Program-made: the position numbers and the translations under genes
Part shown: one piece after another, positions 17,693 through 26,738 of the stretch
Numbering within the stretch: the first letter of the stretch is position 1
How the letters are laid out: every line of letters starts with the position of its first letter
Origin: CAYMWF01 sp964394085 [NCBI: uncultured Gemmatimonadota bacterium]
GTDB taxonomy: Bacteria; GCA-2686955; CAYMWF01
Direction: 5' to 3'
Length of the DNA stretch: 61,711 nt
Assembly (NCBI GenBank): GCA_964394085.1
Contig: CAYMWF010000019.1
Location: 12,058 to 73,768 of the forward strand
Notes under the pieces: generated by a model
What the model was told of the DNA's origin: nothing
Database searches by the model: none
The model's input: the letters and a program-made list of their open reading frames with translations, nothing else

Positions 17693-18586
17693 CTATTCGA
17701 ACATGTCGTCGGCTTTTTCGAGCAGCTTCCTGGCGTTTTCCTGCTCCATCACCTGTTCCGGCCCGACCTCCGGGATAATGGTGGGATCGGCTGCCAGCAC
17801 TTCGTTCAGGACCCGTTCGAAAAGCTCCCTGTCCTGGGCTTTGTAAGCATAGTATTCAGCCATCAGGACCTTGGTGCCGAAATAATCGGGCGCTATTTCG
17901 AGAGACCGCTCGAAGTGAAACATCGATTTCCCGAGATCGCCGCCTGCAAAACTCGGCGCTTTCGCGTAGAACACGCCCAGCCCGCGATGTCCGGCGGCAT
18001 AATAGAAGGTTTCGTCCGTTTCAGCGACCCAGTCGACGAAAGCTTTCAGCTTGCTCTTGTATTTCAGCACCGTTACGAAGCCCTTGTGCACCGCCCATTT
18101 GCCGAGGTTGCCGTATACCCAGTAAACCGCGGGAAGCTCTTCGGCCCCGAGAACGTGCAGACACTCGTAATCTTTCTTGCCCTCGGCCATGAGCGCTTTG
18201 AATTCGGGGTTGAGGGCCATGCATCTTTCACCGTACTGCGCGCCCTTGTGATAATATTCCATCTTGTCCTCGACGTCCTCCAGATGACCGTTCGCCATCC
18301 AGTAGCAGGCGATGGCGAGACTTTCGAGGGCCTTCTTGTTGAAAGGATCGATATCGAGCACCTTTTCCCAGCTCTTGATCGCCGCGTCCAGGTTTTCGGT
18401 TTCGCCACGGTTGTTGAAGTATTCATCCCCTTCGGCGAGATAATTCTCGACCTGGATTTCCTCCGTGGTTTTTTCGATCGTCTGGAGATAAGCCGCCTGC
18501 CTTCCGGCGCCGCAGCCCGAAATAAGAAATGCACAAACCAAAATCATCACAAGATAATACGGAAAGTTACCATTGAATTTTTTCAT
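17693..18586 (-). CDS. TatT-family TPR lipoprotein associated with TRAP transporter
   Basis: A 297-residue lipoprotein (signal peptide ending FLISGC) made of helical repeats typical of TatT proteins, with TPR-like units around LDAAIKSWEKVLDIDPFNKKALESLAIACYW and LGKSMFHFERSLEIAPDYFG and the family phrase GHRGLGVFYAKAP. GGGAGG precedes the ATG at 18586. In Treponema pallidum the homologous pair TatT/TatP forms a complex whose pore is thought to shield a hydrophobic ligand on its way to the DctP-type protein. Here it is the first gene of the operon, 104 bases before dctP. Divergent to the GT39-like gene, with a 243-base shared upstream region. Confidence 0.85.
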   Translation of the reverse strand: MKKFNGNFPYYLVMILVCAFLISGCGAGRQAAYLQTIEKTTEEIQVENYLAEGDEYFNNRGETENLDAAIKSWEKVLDIDPFNKKALESLAIACYWMANGHLEDVEDKMEYYHKGAQYGERCMALNPEFKALMAEGKKDYECLHVLGAEELPAVYWVYGNLGKWAVHKGFVTVLKYKSKLKAFVDWVAETDETFYYAAGHRGLGVFYAKAPSFAGGDLGKSMFHFERSLEIAPDYFGTKVLMAEYYAYKAQDRELFERVLNEVLAADPTIIPEVGPEQVMEQENARKLLEKADDMFE

Positions 18587-18829
18587 CTTCGCCTCCCGGT
18601 TGGATTCTTCTGAATAAATCAATTCTATACAAAGGCATCATAAAGAGCCGGAGAATAGCAGACTACCGCCGCAGGTGCAACAGAGAGATGAAAAATGGAT
18701 AATGTTTGCGCGAGCAGGGCGGGTAGATTAAACTCCAGCCCTGGGACAGCGAACCGCTGCTCCCGATCGTTCGGTCTGTTCGGGTTCGGAAAATTGAATT
18801 GCCCTGAAAACGATACCGCTTAATGGAAC

Positions 18830-20554
18830 GTGCGAAAACATCCCTCCCCCACCGTAAAAGGGGAAATTCCGATTAAGTATATCTTCACCAGACTCCGGAT
18901 ACCGGCCCTTGTTATTCTTCTAAGTTTCTTCACCGTCGTTTCGCTGCTTTACATAGCAAAACCCGGTCTTGTCGTGGACGAAGCGCATCTTGCGCTCGAC
19001 GTCTCCGACTACCTGGAAAAACTGCCTGAAACAGGCTTTTCTCCCGGAATTATTCCACGAGTCTCAAACGATTACGAAGGGTCCACCTTTTCAATGGTTC
19101 TGGCCCTTGCTTTCGGCCTTTTCGGGGAGTCCGTCTTCGTTCTCAGGGCCGTCCACGTATTTTTCGCCCTGGGCGGCCTGCTCTGTATTCATTACGTGAT
19201 AAGCCGCTGGTTCAACAAGACAACAGCTTTTCTGACCGTGTTTCTGTTATCGATCAGCACGACTTTCATCCGGTCGGCCCGGACCGGCAATTCCAGGGAT
19301 GAAATCTTTCAGATTTTCCTGTTCTGGCTTGGCCTTCTGTTTATACAGCGATGTTTGGAAAGCGGGCGTAAGAAGAACCTGTACCTGGCAGGTTTTATCT
19401 TCGGCCTTGCACTCAACGCCAAAGTCATGTTTCTCGGATACGCCGTCAGCGGATTGTTCGCGCTGCTGCTTTTCGGACCGCAGACAAAGGTAATCCTCCT
19501 GAATCGTCTGTTTGCCAGATGGCACCAGGCTGTCGGATTCATATTCTTTTTTCTGATCGGAGCATCCCACTACATCATTGCCGTTATGGCAGGCGGAGTC
19601 AAATCACTCGAATGGGTCTGGGGAAATTTTTCCCAGAATGCCGAAGGCTGGGATAATACGCGGGTATTCCATAATCTTCTCGTAAGATTCGAAGATTTCC
19701 GTAATTTTCTTTCAAGCGATTTGATTCCGGATTCTATCTCGACATCTACGAATCCGGTGATGCCCGTTCTGTTTTTCCTTGCTCTCTTATTCGTGCTTGC
19801 CATGGGTTTACCGAGAAGGCCGCGATTCGCCGGAATTCAGCTGATGTTCTGCCTGGTTCTCATGTATACCGTTCTGCTCGTCCTGACCTGTTTCATTCCC
19901 GGTTTACAGGATGCCGGGCACGTGATTATCCTCATTCCGATTATAGAACTGACCGTAGCCTACTTTATCAGCATCCTCCTGGAGTATTTCAAGAGCAATA
20001 TCCTGGGGATTCTTCTGGCCGTGTTTTTCATTCTGCCTCATGCTTACGTCGAAACACGAATATTGAACCAGTATATCCACAAGGTGAAAAATCGGGAGAT
20101 GACGGGGGAATACTCGTCACTGATGTACGATATCACTGAATACATGGAAAAGAAGGATTATCGAAAAGTCTATTCCTTCACCGAAATTATCTCAATGAAT
20201 GTCGTTTTTCTCACCGAAGGCAGGATTGCCTGCCCGGGTGACTGGCCGAGACCGCGATACGAAAGTTTTGAAATCGTCCCCATCCCATCGCCGGATGGAA
20301 GGACCGATGGATCCGAATGGCAGCAAAAACTTGATCCCAGAACATTTTATACTTTGCAGAAATTTATACAGCATGACCTCTTGGATACTGAAAACACCTG
20401 CATTATCGGTCTGAGAGGAGCGAGCCACTGGAAGGACATCCTGAAGCTTTTTTCAGTTTACCTTGAGACCAGGGGTCAGGGGTTGGTACTTGACAGGAGT
20501 TTTACAGACGGTGTAAGAAGACACACAACTTATGATATCTACAGAATAGAATAA
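18830..20554 (+). CDS. GT39/PMT-like integral membrane glycosyltransferase
   Basis: A 574-residue protein with about ten membrane segments. The first loop has the acidic motif VVDEAHLAL and further on EGSTFSMVLALAFGLFG, followed by a second acidic/basic loop (IRSARTGNSRDEIFQ): the layout of ArnT/PMT-type (GT39/GT83) enzymes that transfer sugar from a polyprenyl-phosphate donor. The C-terminal 130 residues are soluble and would be periplasmic. The start is a GTG without a convincing ribosome site, so the true start may differ. Base composition is lower in GC than the flanking operons. Acceptor and sugar are unknown. Confidence 0.75.
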   Translation: MRKHPSPTVKGEIPIKYIFTRLRIPALVILLSFFTVVSLLYIAKPGLVVDEAHLALDVSDYLEKLPETGFSPGIIPRVSNDYEGSTFSMVLALAFGLFGESVFVLRAVHVFFALGGLLCIHYVISRWFNKTTAFLTVFLLSISTTFIRSARTGNSRDEIFQIFLFWLGLLFIQRCLESGRKKNLYLAGFIFGLALNAKVMFLGYAVSGLFALLLFGPQTKVILLNRLFARWHQAVGFIFFFLIGASHYIIAVMAGGVKSLEWVWGNFSQNAEGWDNTRVFHNLLVRFEDFRNFLSSDLIPDSISTSTNPVMPVLFFLALLFVLAMGLPRRPRFAGIQLMFCLVLMYTVLLVLTCFIPGLQDAGHVIILIPIIELTVAYFISILLEYFKSNILGILLAVFFILPHAYVETRILNQYIHKVKNREMTGEYSSLMYDITEYMEKKDYRKVYSFTEIISMNVVFLTEGRIACPGDWPRPRYESFEIVPIPSPDGRTDGSEWQQKLDPRTFYTLQKFIQHDLLDTENTCIIGLRGASHWKDILKLFSVYLETRGQGLVLDRSFTDGVRRHTTYDIYRIE

Positions 20555-20627
20555 TTCTGATGTTCTATGAATTGGAGATAATGGTAGATTGAAACAACTT
20601 CGGAGTTTACCTGAATGGGAGGCTTAC

Positions 20628-21242
20628 ATGTTCGATAAACGGAATATCAAATTCTACCTCTACTCTTCTATGCTTCTGCTCATTTTACTGCCAGGATGCG
20701 CAAGCGTCGACAGGACCGTCACCGTGAGCGAAATCATCGAGGTCAACAAGCAGCCGGTTATATGTTACGAGGGTATTTCCAACAGAGTAATCGAAGATGC
20801 CGCAATCTACGCGCTGCAGAAATTGTCTCTGAATTCTGAAACCATCATCAAGATCGAGCTGCGTCCGGATGAAATCGAGAGTGTCAGGGAAATCGGGTTC
20901 AGCAGAAAGGTGCAATGTTTCGATTTCGGTGATTTGCTGATGGTATCGGGGAGGCAGCCGTTCGACGAGGCTTTTCCACAAGCGGAAATCGAGAACTGCA
21001 CCAGGTTTCGTTTCGATGAACACGTCGACCGGCCTCTGCCAGGCGCTCAACCTGATTCGGATGACTCCGGTCAAGCGGCAACGGTCTCGATAATGGCGGG
21101 TATAAACACGTTCGAAAATTCTTCAGGAAAGATCCGGGTGACCTTCGATATTGTGTGTGATGGAACCATAATCAATGAAGATGATTTTCTTCCACAGATG
21201 ATACAGGATTACATCGATTACGTCGAAGATCATTCTCCTTGA
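20628..21242 (+). CDS. Hypothetical lipoprotein
   Basis: A 204-residue protein with a basic N-terminus, hydrophobic segment and lipobox ending LLPGC, so probably lipidated. The ATG at 20628 is preceded by GGGAGG at ideal spacing; a TTG-started frame 13 codons upstream is less likely. The mature part is acidic and Ile/Glu-rich with an alternating pattern that suggests a beta-sheet domain; no motif was recognised. It follows the GT39-like gene by 73 bases and may be cotranscribed with it. It ends before a bidirectional terminator at 21343. Confidence 0.6.
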   Translation: MFDKRNIKFYLYSSMLLLILLPGCASVDRTVTVSEIIEVNKQPVICYEGISNRVIEDAAIYALQKLSLNSETIIKIELRPDEIESVREIGFSRKVQCFDFGDLLMVSGRQPFDEAFPQAEIENCTRFRFDEHVDRPLPGAQPDSDDSGQAATVSIMAGINTFENSSGKIRVTFDIVCDGTIINEDDFLPQMIQDYIDYVEDHSP

Positions 21243-21342
21243 GAGAATCCAGCGCGAGAAGAGACTGACTGGTAGAACGCCATAAAAAATTCGTGCCGAG
21301 GTTCAATTTCATCCTGTTTCCACCTGAAAAATCCGATCAAAA

Positions 21343-21376
21343 ATAAAACTGCGGCACCGAAGCGCCGCAGTTTTAT
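21343..21376. terminator. Bidirectional rho-independent terminator
   Basis: ATAAAACTGCGGC (21343-21355) pairs perfectly with GCCGCAGTTTTAT (21364-21376) around an 8-base loop. The GC-rich stem is flanked by A-run and T-run on either side, so it can stop transcription from both directions. It sits between the convergent genes ending at 21242 (+) and 21434 (-). Confidence 0.9.
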
Positions 21377-21433
21377 CAAGCAGAATTTCGTTCGTTCGAG
21401 AAAGACTCGTAACCAGTAAAATCCTAAACGAAC

Positions 21434-21817
21434 TTATTCTACAATACTACCATCAACAAGGTAGATACCGTTCGGATATGACTCATTACATCTGTCGAGA
21501 ACAAGATAAGCACAACCCGGTTCTGCGTAACAGTCCTGCGTGGCATCGGAGCATTTCATTCGACCGGTGAGATCACTCAAGGAGAATACGTAGAGCGGAC
21601 AGCATCCGGTTTCAAACTTCCCAGTGACTGTACCATTCCAGATCTCCCACGTTCCGGTAGCGCCATCGCATTCAAAGGTGCCGTCTGAATTCGCGACAGC
21701 CGAAGCAGAGCCGTAAGAGCCGGTGCAGTACCAGTCAAAATAAAGTGTCAGATAATAATCGGCAGAAGCCGGTGCTACCAAAACAACGATTACCGCGACG
21801 AGGAGCAAGTACTTCAT
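21434..21817 (-). CDS. Small secreted Cys-rich hypothetical protein
   Basis: A 127-residue product with a signal peptide (MKYLLLVAVIVVLVAPASA) and a mature part of about 108 residues rich in Cys, Tyr, Gly and Asp. The cysteines occur in pairs (FETGCCPL, CSDATQDCYAEPGC), which suggests disulfides outside the cytoplasm. The ATG at 21817 has a near-perfect AGGAGGTG five bases upstream, so it is surely expressed. A GTG two codons earlier is possible but too close to the ribosome site. No family recognised; phrases such as GTFECDGATGTWEIWNGTVTG suggest repeating beta-strands. Confidence 0.7.
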   Translation of the reverse strand: MKYLLLVAVIVVLVAPASADYYLTLYFDWYCTGSYGSASAVANSDGTFECDGATGTWEIWNGTVTGKFETGCCPLYVFSLSDLTGRMKCSDATQDCYAEPGCAYLVLDRCNESYPNGIYLVDGSIVE

Positions 21818-22187
21818 AGACACCTCCTAAACGAATTCCGCCACATTTGGCAGTCATGAGTCTTCAGACCTATTTATAATTTCAGAAGTCTTCTTCTAAA
21901 GACTGTATAGCAGTCTATCAAATCTTAACACACCCGTCAAACTAATGCTCATTTGATTTTTGTATAATGTCGTTTCCGAATTTATCGGTGAATTCCGAAC
22001 CAGGGGATCCGGGGGAGCATCCGGACAGAAAAAAAGATTGGAACGAAGAACAAAACCTGGTGAAACCTATAATATACCATTCACAGGAAATCAGATGAAC
22101 GGTATCATAACAGGATGAACCGAGTCGGCGGTTCGAGATGCCGGAGCAGGCTGGGAACCCGCTCCGGCTTTTCACCGAACAGATCAG
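21818..22187. other. Gene-free spacer
   Basis: About 370 bases between a small secreted protein gene (start) and the protease gene (stop), both on the minus strand. It should hold the promoter of the small protein. A hairpin CCGGAGC (22141-22147) / GCTCCGG (22161-22167) lies 20 bases past the protease stop and may be a weak terminator, though no T-run follows on the minus strand. Nothing else was recognised. Confidence 0.5.
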
Positions 22188-24440
22188 CTATTTCAGCAGG
22201 ACGAGCTTCCTGACTGCCGTAGCGCCGCCGGCTTCGAGACGGCAGATGTAAACACCGCTTGCGGCCTCGCCGCCTGATGTATCCCTTCCGTCCCACGTGA
22301 CCGAGTGGCTTCCCGCCGGCATTATTTCATCCACGAGGATCGCCAGCCTGCGGCCCCGGATATCGTACAGACCGAGTTGAACCGCGCAACCGGCCTCGTC
22401 GATATCAGGAACTGTGAAATCAATGGTCGTTACAGGGTTGAAGGGGTTCGGACGGGCCGTGAGCGCGGGTTTCGCGAAGGCTGGAGGCGCTCCCTCCCCG
22501 TCTTTGTCTTCCGGTGAATCGATGCCCGTCTCGCATCCGAGAAAATCGAGAATCCGCTTGAGAAGAAGTCTCCGTTCCGCCGGCACCGTGATCGACTCGA
22601 AGCTCGAGCAGAAGTACACGAGCCTGTAATCGCCTCCGAAGTAGGTCGATGCGCTCCCCGGAGACTGGCCGAACGTGAAAGCTGAAACCGCCTCTCCGAG
22701 CGGATTCGCCGACGAGGGGGACGAGCAGTTGTTGGCTCCGCCCGCGCCGCAGGTGAGGAAAAAGAACCCGTCCCCGAGCAGGTCGCCCTCAACACCGTAA
22801 AGGATGTAGTCGCCGTTCGAATCGGCAACGTGTTCGGCTTTCAGGTATTCGGTGAAGAAGAGCGTTCCGCCGTACCTGTCGCCGATGTTCTGACCGGTGA
22901 GGAAAAGGTTTCCGCCGCCGTCGAGGTACTCCTTCACCGCGGTTGTGTCACCCTCGAGGGGTTGTTCGTTTTCACCGGTGAACCAGATAATGTGGTCATA
23001 CAGGGAGAGTTCGGCGCCGGTTATATCCCTGGCGGTTTCGTCGAGATCCCAGGTTTCGTACGGGTGCCCGAACACGGTTTCGAGATCCCCCGAATACCAT
23101 GTCTCGACGGTCTTCCCGCCGTCGTCATCCACCAGGAGGAAATCGGGGCGTCCCACCAGGAGCTCGAATTCCTTCTGCCCGACGTAACCCTCGTTGGCGG
23201 TGATGTTCACGGTGAACTTCACGTGTCGTCCGGTGAAGGTGTCGGCCACGGCGAATTCGAAAGGCGCCGCGCTGTTGTCCGCTTCGCCGAGATGGGCCAT
23301 GTCGCCGAGGGTGGCCTGGCTCGTGGTGATATCGATTCCCGGCGTTTCGCAATCCCACTGAATCATCAGGCCGGTAGCATCCAGCCCGGTGTTGATGAAG
23401 CTTGTCCAGTACTGCACCGTTTCACCTTCATCGATGCGTCCGTTGCCGTTCCCGGTGGTCGAATCGATCAGGCCATGGCCGGCCAGCACGAGATTGCAGG
23501 GCTTTTCGGGTGAATAGATCGGTTTCTGGACTCCCAACCCCATGTTCGCGCACCCGTACTTGATATAGAAGAATCCGTCGATACCCCAGCTCCTGCCCCA
23601 CGAGTTCTTGACTATCCAGGCGCCTTCGCCGTCGCACATGGTGTCGTCCCACCCTACAATCGCTACAACATGGTTCGTATTGCCGATCTCCGAGGTTTCA
23701 TAGCATCCGTCCGTGTAGCTGAAGAAATCGTCGAACACGGTCATGTAGGTCGAGACGGGGGAATAGAGGAGCGCGGCCTTGATCTTTCTCACCAGCGGAA
23801 TGACGTAGTTATATCCGTCGAGAATCGCGACCTTCTCGTATTCGTCCTGGGTGCAGGGGATTCCGTCATCCGCCATGTAGGGCATGTCCTCCTCGAGCAC
23901 CGAGCCGGGATTCATGAATATCTCGTACCCGGCCGTAGCTATGCCTCCGTTGCAGCTGCTCCCGAACCAGTTGCACGAAAGCACCTGCTGCTCGGAAAGA
24001 TCATAATGGATGCCTTCGTATACCGCGAGGACCCCTTCCCAGGCGCTCATGGCGGCGAAATCCCAGCAGGATCCGCAGGTCCCCTGGTCTCTGGCCGGCG
24101 TGACGCCGTTATATTCACGCCAGTCGAAGGCCTCCGGGAAAATGTCGTCTCCGACCATCTCTTTGGCTATATCATGTCGTCTTTCCCAGAGCTCGAGCGC
24201 TTCCGGGGGAGGGACGCCGCCGAGCATTCTCCGCTTCTCCTCGGGGGACAGCCTGAATACGTCCGTTTCGCCGGCCTTCCAGGAATAACCCTTTTCCGCG
24301 ATCATCGCCCGGATCTCTCCGAGGGTCCTGTCGAAGGCGGGTTCGCCGGCCGCAGGTTCGGGATTCGCCGCCGGCGCGGCGAACAGGTTTCCGGCAAGCA
24401 TGAATACGGCGACTGCTGCAAAAATCGATAACTTCTTCAT
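22188..24440 (-). CDS. Secreted papain-like (C1) cysteine peptidase with C-terminal sorting domain
   Basis: A 750-residue exported protease. After a signal peptide (about residues 1-21) and a propeptide-like stretch comes a C1A catalytic domain with QGTCGSCWDF (Cys125), TNHVVAIVGW (His257) and IVKNSWGRSWG (Asn279); all three catalytic residues are present. Residues about 360-460 look like a beta-rich spacer, and about 470-640 resemble a flavodoxin/GATase-like fold (LLVDDDGGKTVETWY, LTGQNIGDRYGG). The end (ARPNPFNPVTTIDFTVP, then LYDIRGRRLA and GVYICRLEAG) is a FlgD-like/type A C-terminal domain used for surface sorting in FCB-group bacteria. The ATG at 24440 follows GAAAGG; the frame is open 40 codons further but without signals. 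It stands alone. Confidence 0.9.
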   Translation of the reverse strand: MKKLSIFAAVAVFMLAGNLFAAPAANPEPAAGEPAFDRTLGEIRAMIAEKGYSWKAGETDVFRLSPEEKRRMLGGVPPPEALELWERRHDIAKEMVGDDIFPEAFDWREYNGVTPARDQGTCGSCWDFAAMSAWEGVLAVYEGIHYDLSEQQVLSCNWFGSSCNGGIATAGYEIFMNPGSVLEEDMPYMADDGIPCTQDEYEKVAILDGYNYVIPLVRKIKAALLYSPVSTYMTVFDDFFSYTDGCYETSEIGNTNHVVAIVGWDDTMCDGEGAWIVKNSWGRSWGIDGFFYIKYGCANMGLGVQKPIYSPEKPCNLVLAGHGLIDSTTGNGNGRIDEGETVQYWTSFINTGLDATGLMIQWDCETPGIDITTSQATLGDMAHLGEADNSAAPFEFAVADTFTGRHVKFTVNITANEGYVGQKEFELLVGRPDFLLVDDDGGKTVETWYSGDLETVFGHPYETWDLDETARDITGAELSLYDHIIWFTGENEQPLEGDTTAVKEYLDGGGNLFLTGQNIGDRYGGTLFFTEYLKAEHVADSNGDYILYGVEGDLLGDGFFFLTCGAGGANNCSSPSSANPLGEAVSAFTFGQSPGSASTYFGGDYRLVYFCSSFESITVPAERRLLLKRILDFLGCETGIDSPEDKDGEGAPPAFAKPALTARPNPFNPVTTIDFTVPDIDEAGCAVQLGLYDIRGRRLAILVDEIMPAGSHSVTWDGRDTSGGEAASGVYICRLEAGGATAVRKLVLLK

Positions 24441-24660
24441 TATAAAACCTTTCAAGGAAGTTCCGCGTCGGGAGAGTCGGCTACAGCCGGCGATCCACTC
24501 CAAGACCTGGACCTCCGGCGGATCGCCCCGAAGATTTCGGCCCTTAAACACTACCTGCAATGCTAACGGAGAATTCTACATTTCTCAACCGCCATTCCTG
24601 ATGTCAGTCTTTAACTGCGTCACCCTGATCGTGCATGCAGATCGAGATTTTCGCATAGAA

Positions 24661-24710
24661 TGGGGACAGATCTATTTTTTTTCTATAAAATGGGGACAGA
24701 TCTATTTTTT
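24661..24710. repeat. Direct repeat of TGGGGACAGATCTATTTTTT
   Basis: The 20-base sequence TGGGGACAGATCTATTTTTT occurs exactly at 24661-24680 and again at 24691-24710 (period 30). I have seen this kind of sequence recur as a dispersed repeat near REP-associated tyrosine transposase genes in many bacteria, but there is no such transposase here. It lies in the 293-base spacer between the protease gene and the acyl-CoA synthetase gene; the T-run may also help end transcription. Confidence 0.7.
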
Positions 24711-24733
24711 CGGGTCGACGCTCGATAAATCTA

Positions 24734-26269
24734 TCAGTTGTGCTTGATTTTCAGCTCGGGAAGATCCAGGAGCGGTGTTTTGCGCACTTTTCCCATGGCG
24801 TTCCTGGGGAGGGCGCCGATGACGGTGTAGATCCTGGGGCATTTGTACGAAGCGAGGCGTGTGCGGCAGAAGGTCGAGAGCTCCTCGGTGTCGATGTCGG
24901 CGTCGCCCTTGGGGACGAGGACGGCGACGATTTTTTCGCCGAAGTCGGGATCGGGGACGCCCAGGACGGCGGATTCGAGGACCGGTCCGAAAGAATCGAG
25001 GACGACTTCGACCTCTTTCGGGTAGACGTTGAGGCCTCCGGTGATTATCAGCTCCTTGGATCTGCCGACGAGGATAATGTATCCGTCTTCATCGAAATAT
25101 CCCAGGTCGCCGCTCTTCAGCCAGCCGTCGGCCGTGAACGTTTCGGCGGTCTTTTCCGGCTGGTTCCAGTACCCCTTGAAGACGTTGGCTCCCTTTATCT
25201 GGACTTCGCCGACTTCGCTGACGGCGACGGGTTCGAGGGTGTCGTCCTTGACTATCCTGATCTCCACGCCGGGCAGCGGCAGCCCTATGGCTCCCGCTTT
25301 CCTCTTGTCGTCGAGCGGATTCGATACGGCCATTCCGACTTCGGTCATGCCGTACCTTTCGAGTGGAATGATGCCGAAACGCTGCTTGAAGCGGCGGAAC
25401 GTGGTCGCGCTGAGCGGGGCTGAACCCGCAACCATCAGGCGGGCGCCGGAAAGATCGAAGGAGTCGGATTCGGGAAGGTTCACGAACCTGTTATACATAG
25501 TGGGAACGCCCATGAAGACGGTGCAGATTCGCGTTTCGATTGTCCGCAGCACTTCGATGGGGTCGAATTTCTCGAGCATGATCACCGACGCGCCCGCCCT
25601 GAAAGCCACGTGGAGGGCGACGAAGAGGCCGTGGACATGGAACAGGGGAAGGGCATGGAGCATCACGTCGGAATCGCTCCAGCCCCAGGCTTCGAACAGG
25701 GTGTCGTTGTTGGCGACGAGGTTCCCGTGGGTGATCATCGCTCCCTTGGGCTTGCCGGTGGTTCCCGAGGTATAGAGCAGGGCGGCGACATCATCCGGAG
25801 CCGCCGGATGGACGGGAGGCGGTTCCGATCCCGCCGGATCGGCGGTGCCGCCCGACAAGACCCCGTCGACACCGGCGCCCGATTCCAAACAGAGCACGCG
25901 CGGCGAAACCGCCATCGAATCGAAAGCGGCTCCCGCCTTGTCCAGCCATTCCCGATCAGTGATAAAGAGCGTCGCCCCCGAATCCTCGAGGAAATATTTC
26001 ACCTCTTCAACGGCGTATGCCGGGTTGAGCGGCAGTGTAATCGAGCCGTACCGGAGGTTCGCCATGTGGAAATACAGGAATTCGAGACACTTGGGCAGAA
26101 GGATGGCGACCCTGTCGCCTTTTTGAACGTCCAGTGAGACCAGGCGCGAGGCGGCGCGACCTGTATTCCGCTCCAGCTCTCCGTATGTCTGTTTCGCGCC
26201 GTTGAATTCTATCGCGGTTTTATCATTGTATTTTTCGAACGCCGGTTCGAAAAGAGTATATATATTCAT
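24734..26269 (-). CDS. MatB-like acyl-CoA synthetase (candidate malonyl-CoA synthetase)
   Basis: A 511-residue adenylate-forming enzyme close in length and motifs to malonyl-CoA synthetase MatB/ACSF3: YTSGTTGKPKGAMITH (166-181), LPLFHVHGLFVAL, MGVPTMYNRF, GSAPLSATTFRRF, ERYGMTEVGMAVSNP, GANVFKGYWNQPEKT, SGDLGYFDEDGYI, ITGGLNVYPKEVE and the catalytic lysine in PRNAMGKVRKT. The HGLFVAL and MTExxMxxSNP phrases are the ones I associate with MatB. A broader short/medium-chain acid specificity cannot be excluded. AAAGGTG precedes the ATG. It is the last gene of the pyrimidine/AOR group, where it could activate malonate made from malonate semialdehyde (inference). Confidence 0.8.
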   Translation of the reverse strand: MNIYTLFEPAFEKYNDKTAIEFNGAKQTYGELERNTGRAASRLVSLDVQKGDRVAILLPKCLEFLYFHMANLRYGSITLPLNPAYAVEEVKYFLEDSGATLFITDREWLDKAGAAFDSMAVSPRVLCLESGAGVDGVLSGGTADPAGSEPPPVHPAAPDDVAALLYTSGTTGKPKGAMITHGNLVANNDTLFEAWGWSDSDVMLHALPLFHVHGLFVALHVAFRAGASVIMLEKFDPIEVLRTIETRICTVFMGVPTMYNRFVNLPESDSFDLSGARLMVAGSAPLSATTFRRFKQRFGIIPLERYGMTEVGMAVSNPLDDKRKAGAIGLPLPGVEIRIVKDDTLEPVAVSEVGEVQIKGANVFKGYWNQPEKTAETFTADGWLKSGDLGYFDEDGYIILVGRSKELIITGGLNVYPKEVEVVLDSFGPVLESAVLGVPDPDFGEKIVAVLVPKGDADIDTEELSTFCRTRLASYKCPRIYTVIGALPRNAMGKVRKTPLLDLPELKIKHN

Positions 26270-26349
26270 GTTTCACCTTTCGGGAGCCGTTTCAGCCACC
26301 CGCTCTCGTCAACCGGGACCTCAAGCGTCACGTGGGGCAATCCAAATGT

Positions 26350-26583
26350 TTATCCCCCGGTCATCGCCGGGTAAAGCCGGATGATATCTCCCGGTTTCGG
26401 AACATAATCGAGCCCGACCTGCTTCCCGTCAAGAAAAACGCCCGCCACCACGGAAACCGGCAGACCTGCGGAAGCGCAGGCCGCCCCTACGCTCTTACCA
26501 TCCTCCGCATCCGCGTCGAACGACTCGACGCCGTCCGCATGGCGGCTCAATCCGCCGAGAAGCTGAATTCTGAACCTGTTCAC
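26350..26583 (-). CDS. MoaD/ThiS-family sulfur carrier-like protein
   Basis: A 77-residue ubiquitin-like protein starting at a GTG with AAGGAG nine bases upstream. The pattern NRFRIQLLGGL, a variable middle, VAGVFLDGKQVGLDYVPKPGDIIRLYPAMTGG fits the MoaD/ThiS fold, and the chain ends in Gly-Gly, the residue pair adenylated and thiocarboxylated in these carriers. Such small proteins are often encoded next to aldehyde:ferredoxin oxidoreductases, whose tungstopterin cofactor needs a dithiolene sulfur source. Here the oxidoreductase gene lies 782 bases upstream on the same strand, separated by vapBC. The upstream continuation of the frame (to 26748) overlaps the vapBC promoter and is not coding. 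The MatB-like gene follows after 80 bases. Confidence 0.8.
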   Translation of the reverse strand: MNRFRIQLLGGLSRHADGVESFDADAEDGKSVGAACASAGLPVSVVAGVFLDGKQVGLDYVPKPGDIIRLYPAMTGG

Positions 26584-26686
26584 TTGCCTGAACTCCTTAA
26601 AAACCGCTTGTCGGGACATAGATTTATATTTCATTTCCCCGACGCTTCTCAAGTCATTTCTGTGCGGCACGTCATTCCGGCGGTCC

Positions 26687-26724
26687 TTGACAGCAACCAC
26701 AGATATGTGTATAGTGTATACACA
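26687..26724 (+). promoter_or_regulatory. vapBC promoter and autoregulatory operator
   Basis: TTGACA (26687-26692), a 17-base spacer and TATAGT (26710-26715) form a near-consensus sigma-70 promoter. An inverted repeat TGTGTATA-GTG-TATACACA (26706-26724) overlaps the -10 box, the expected place for a VapB/VapBC operator. GGAGGTG follows just before the antitoxin ATG. Confidence 0.8.
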
Positions 26725-26738
26725 CACGGAGGTGTATA

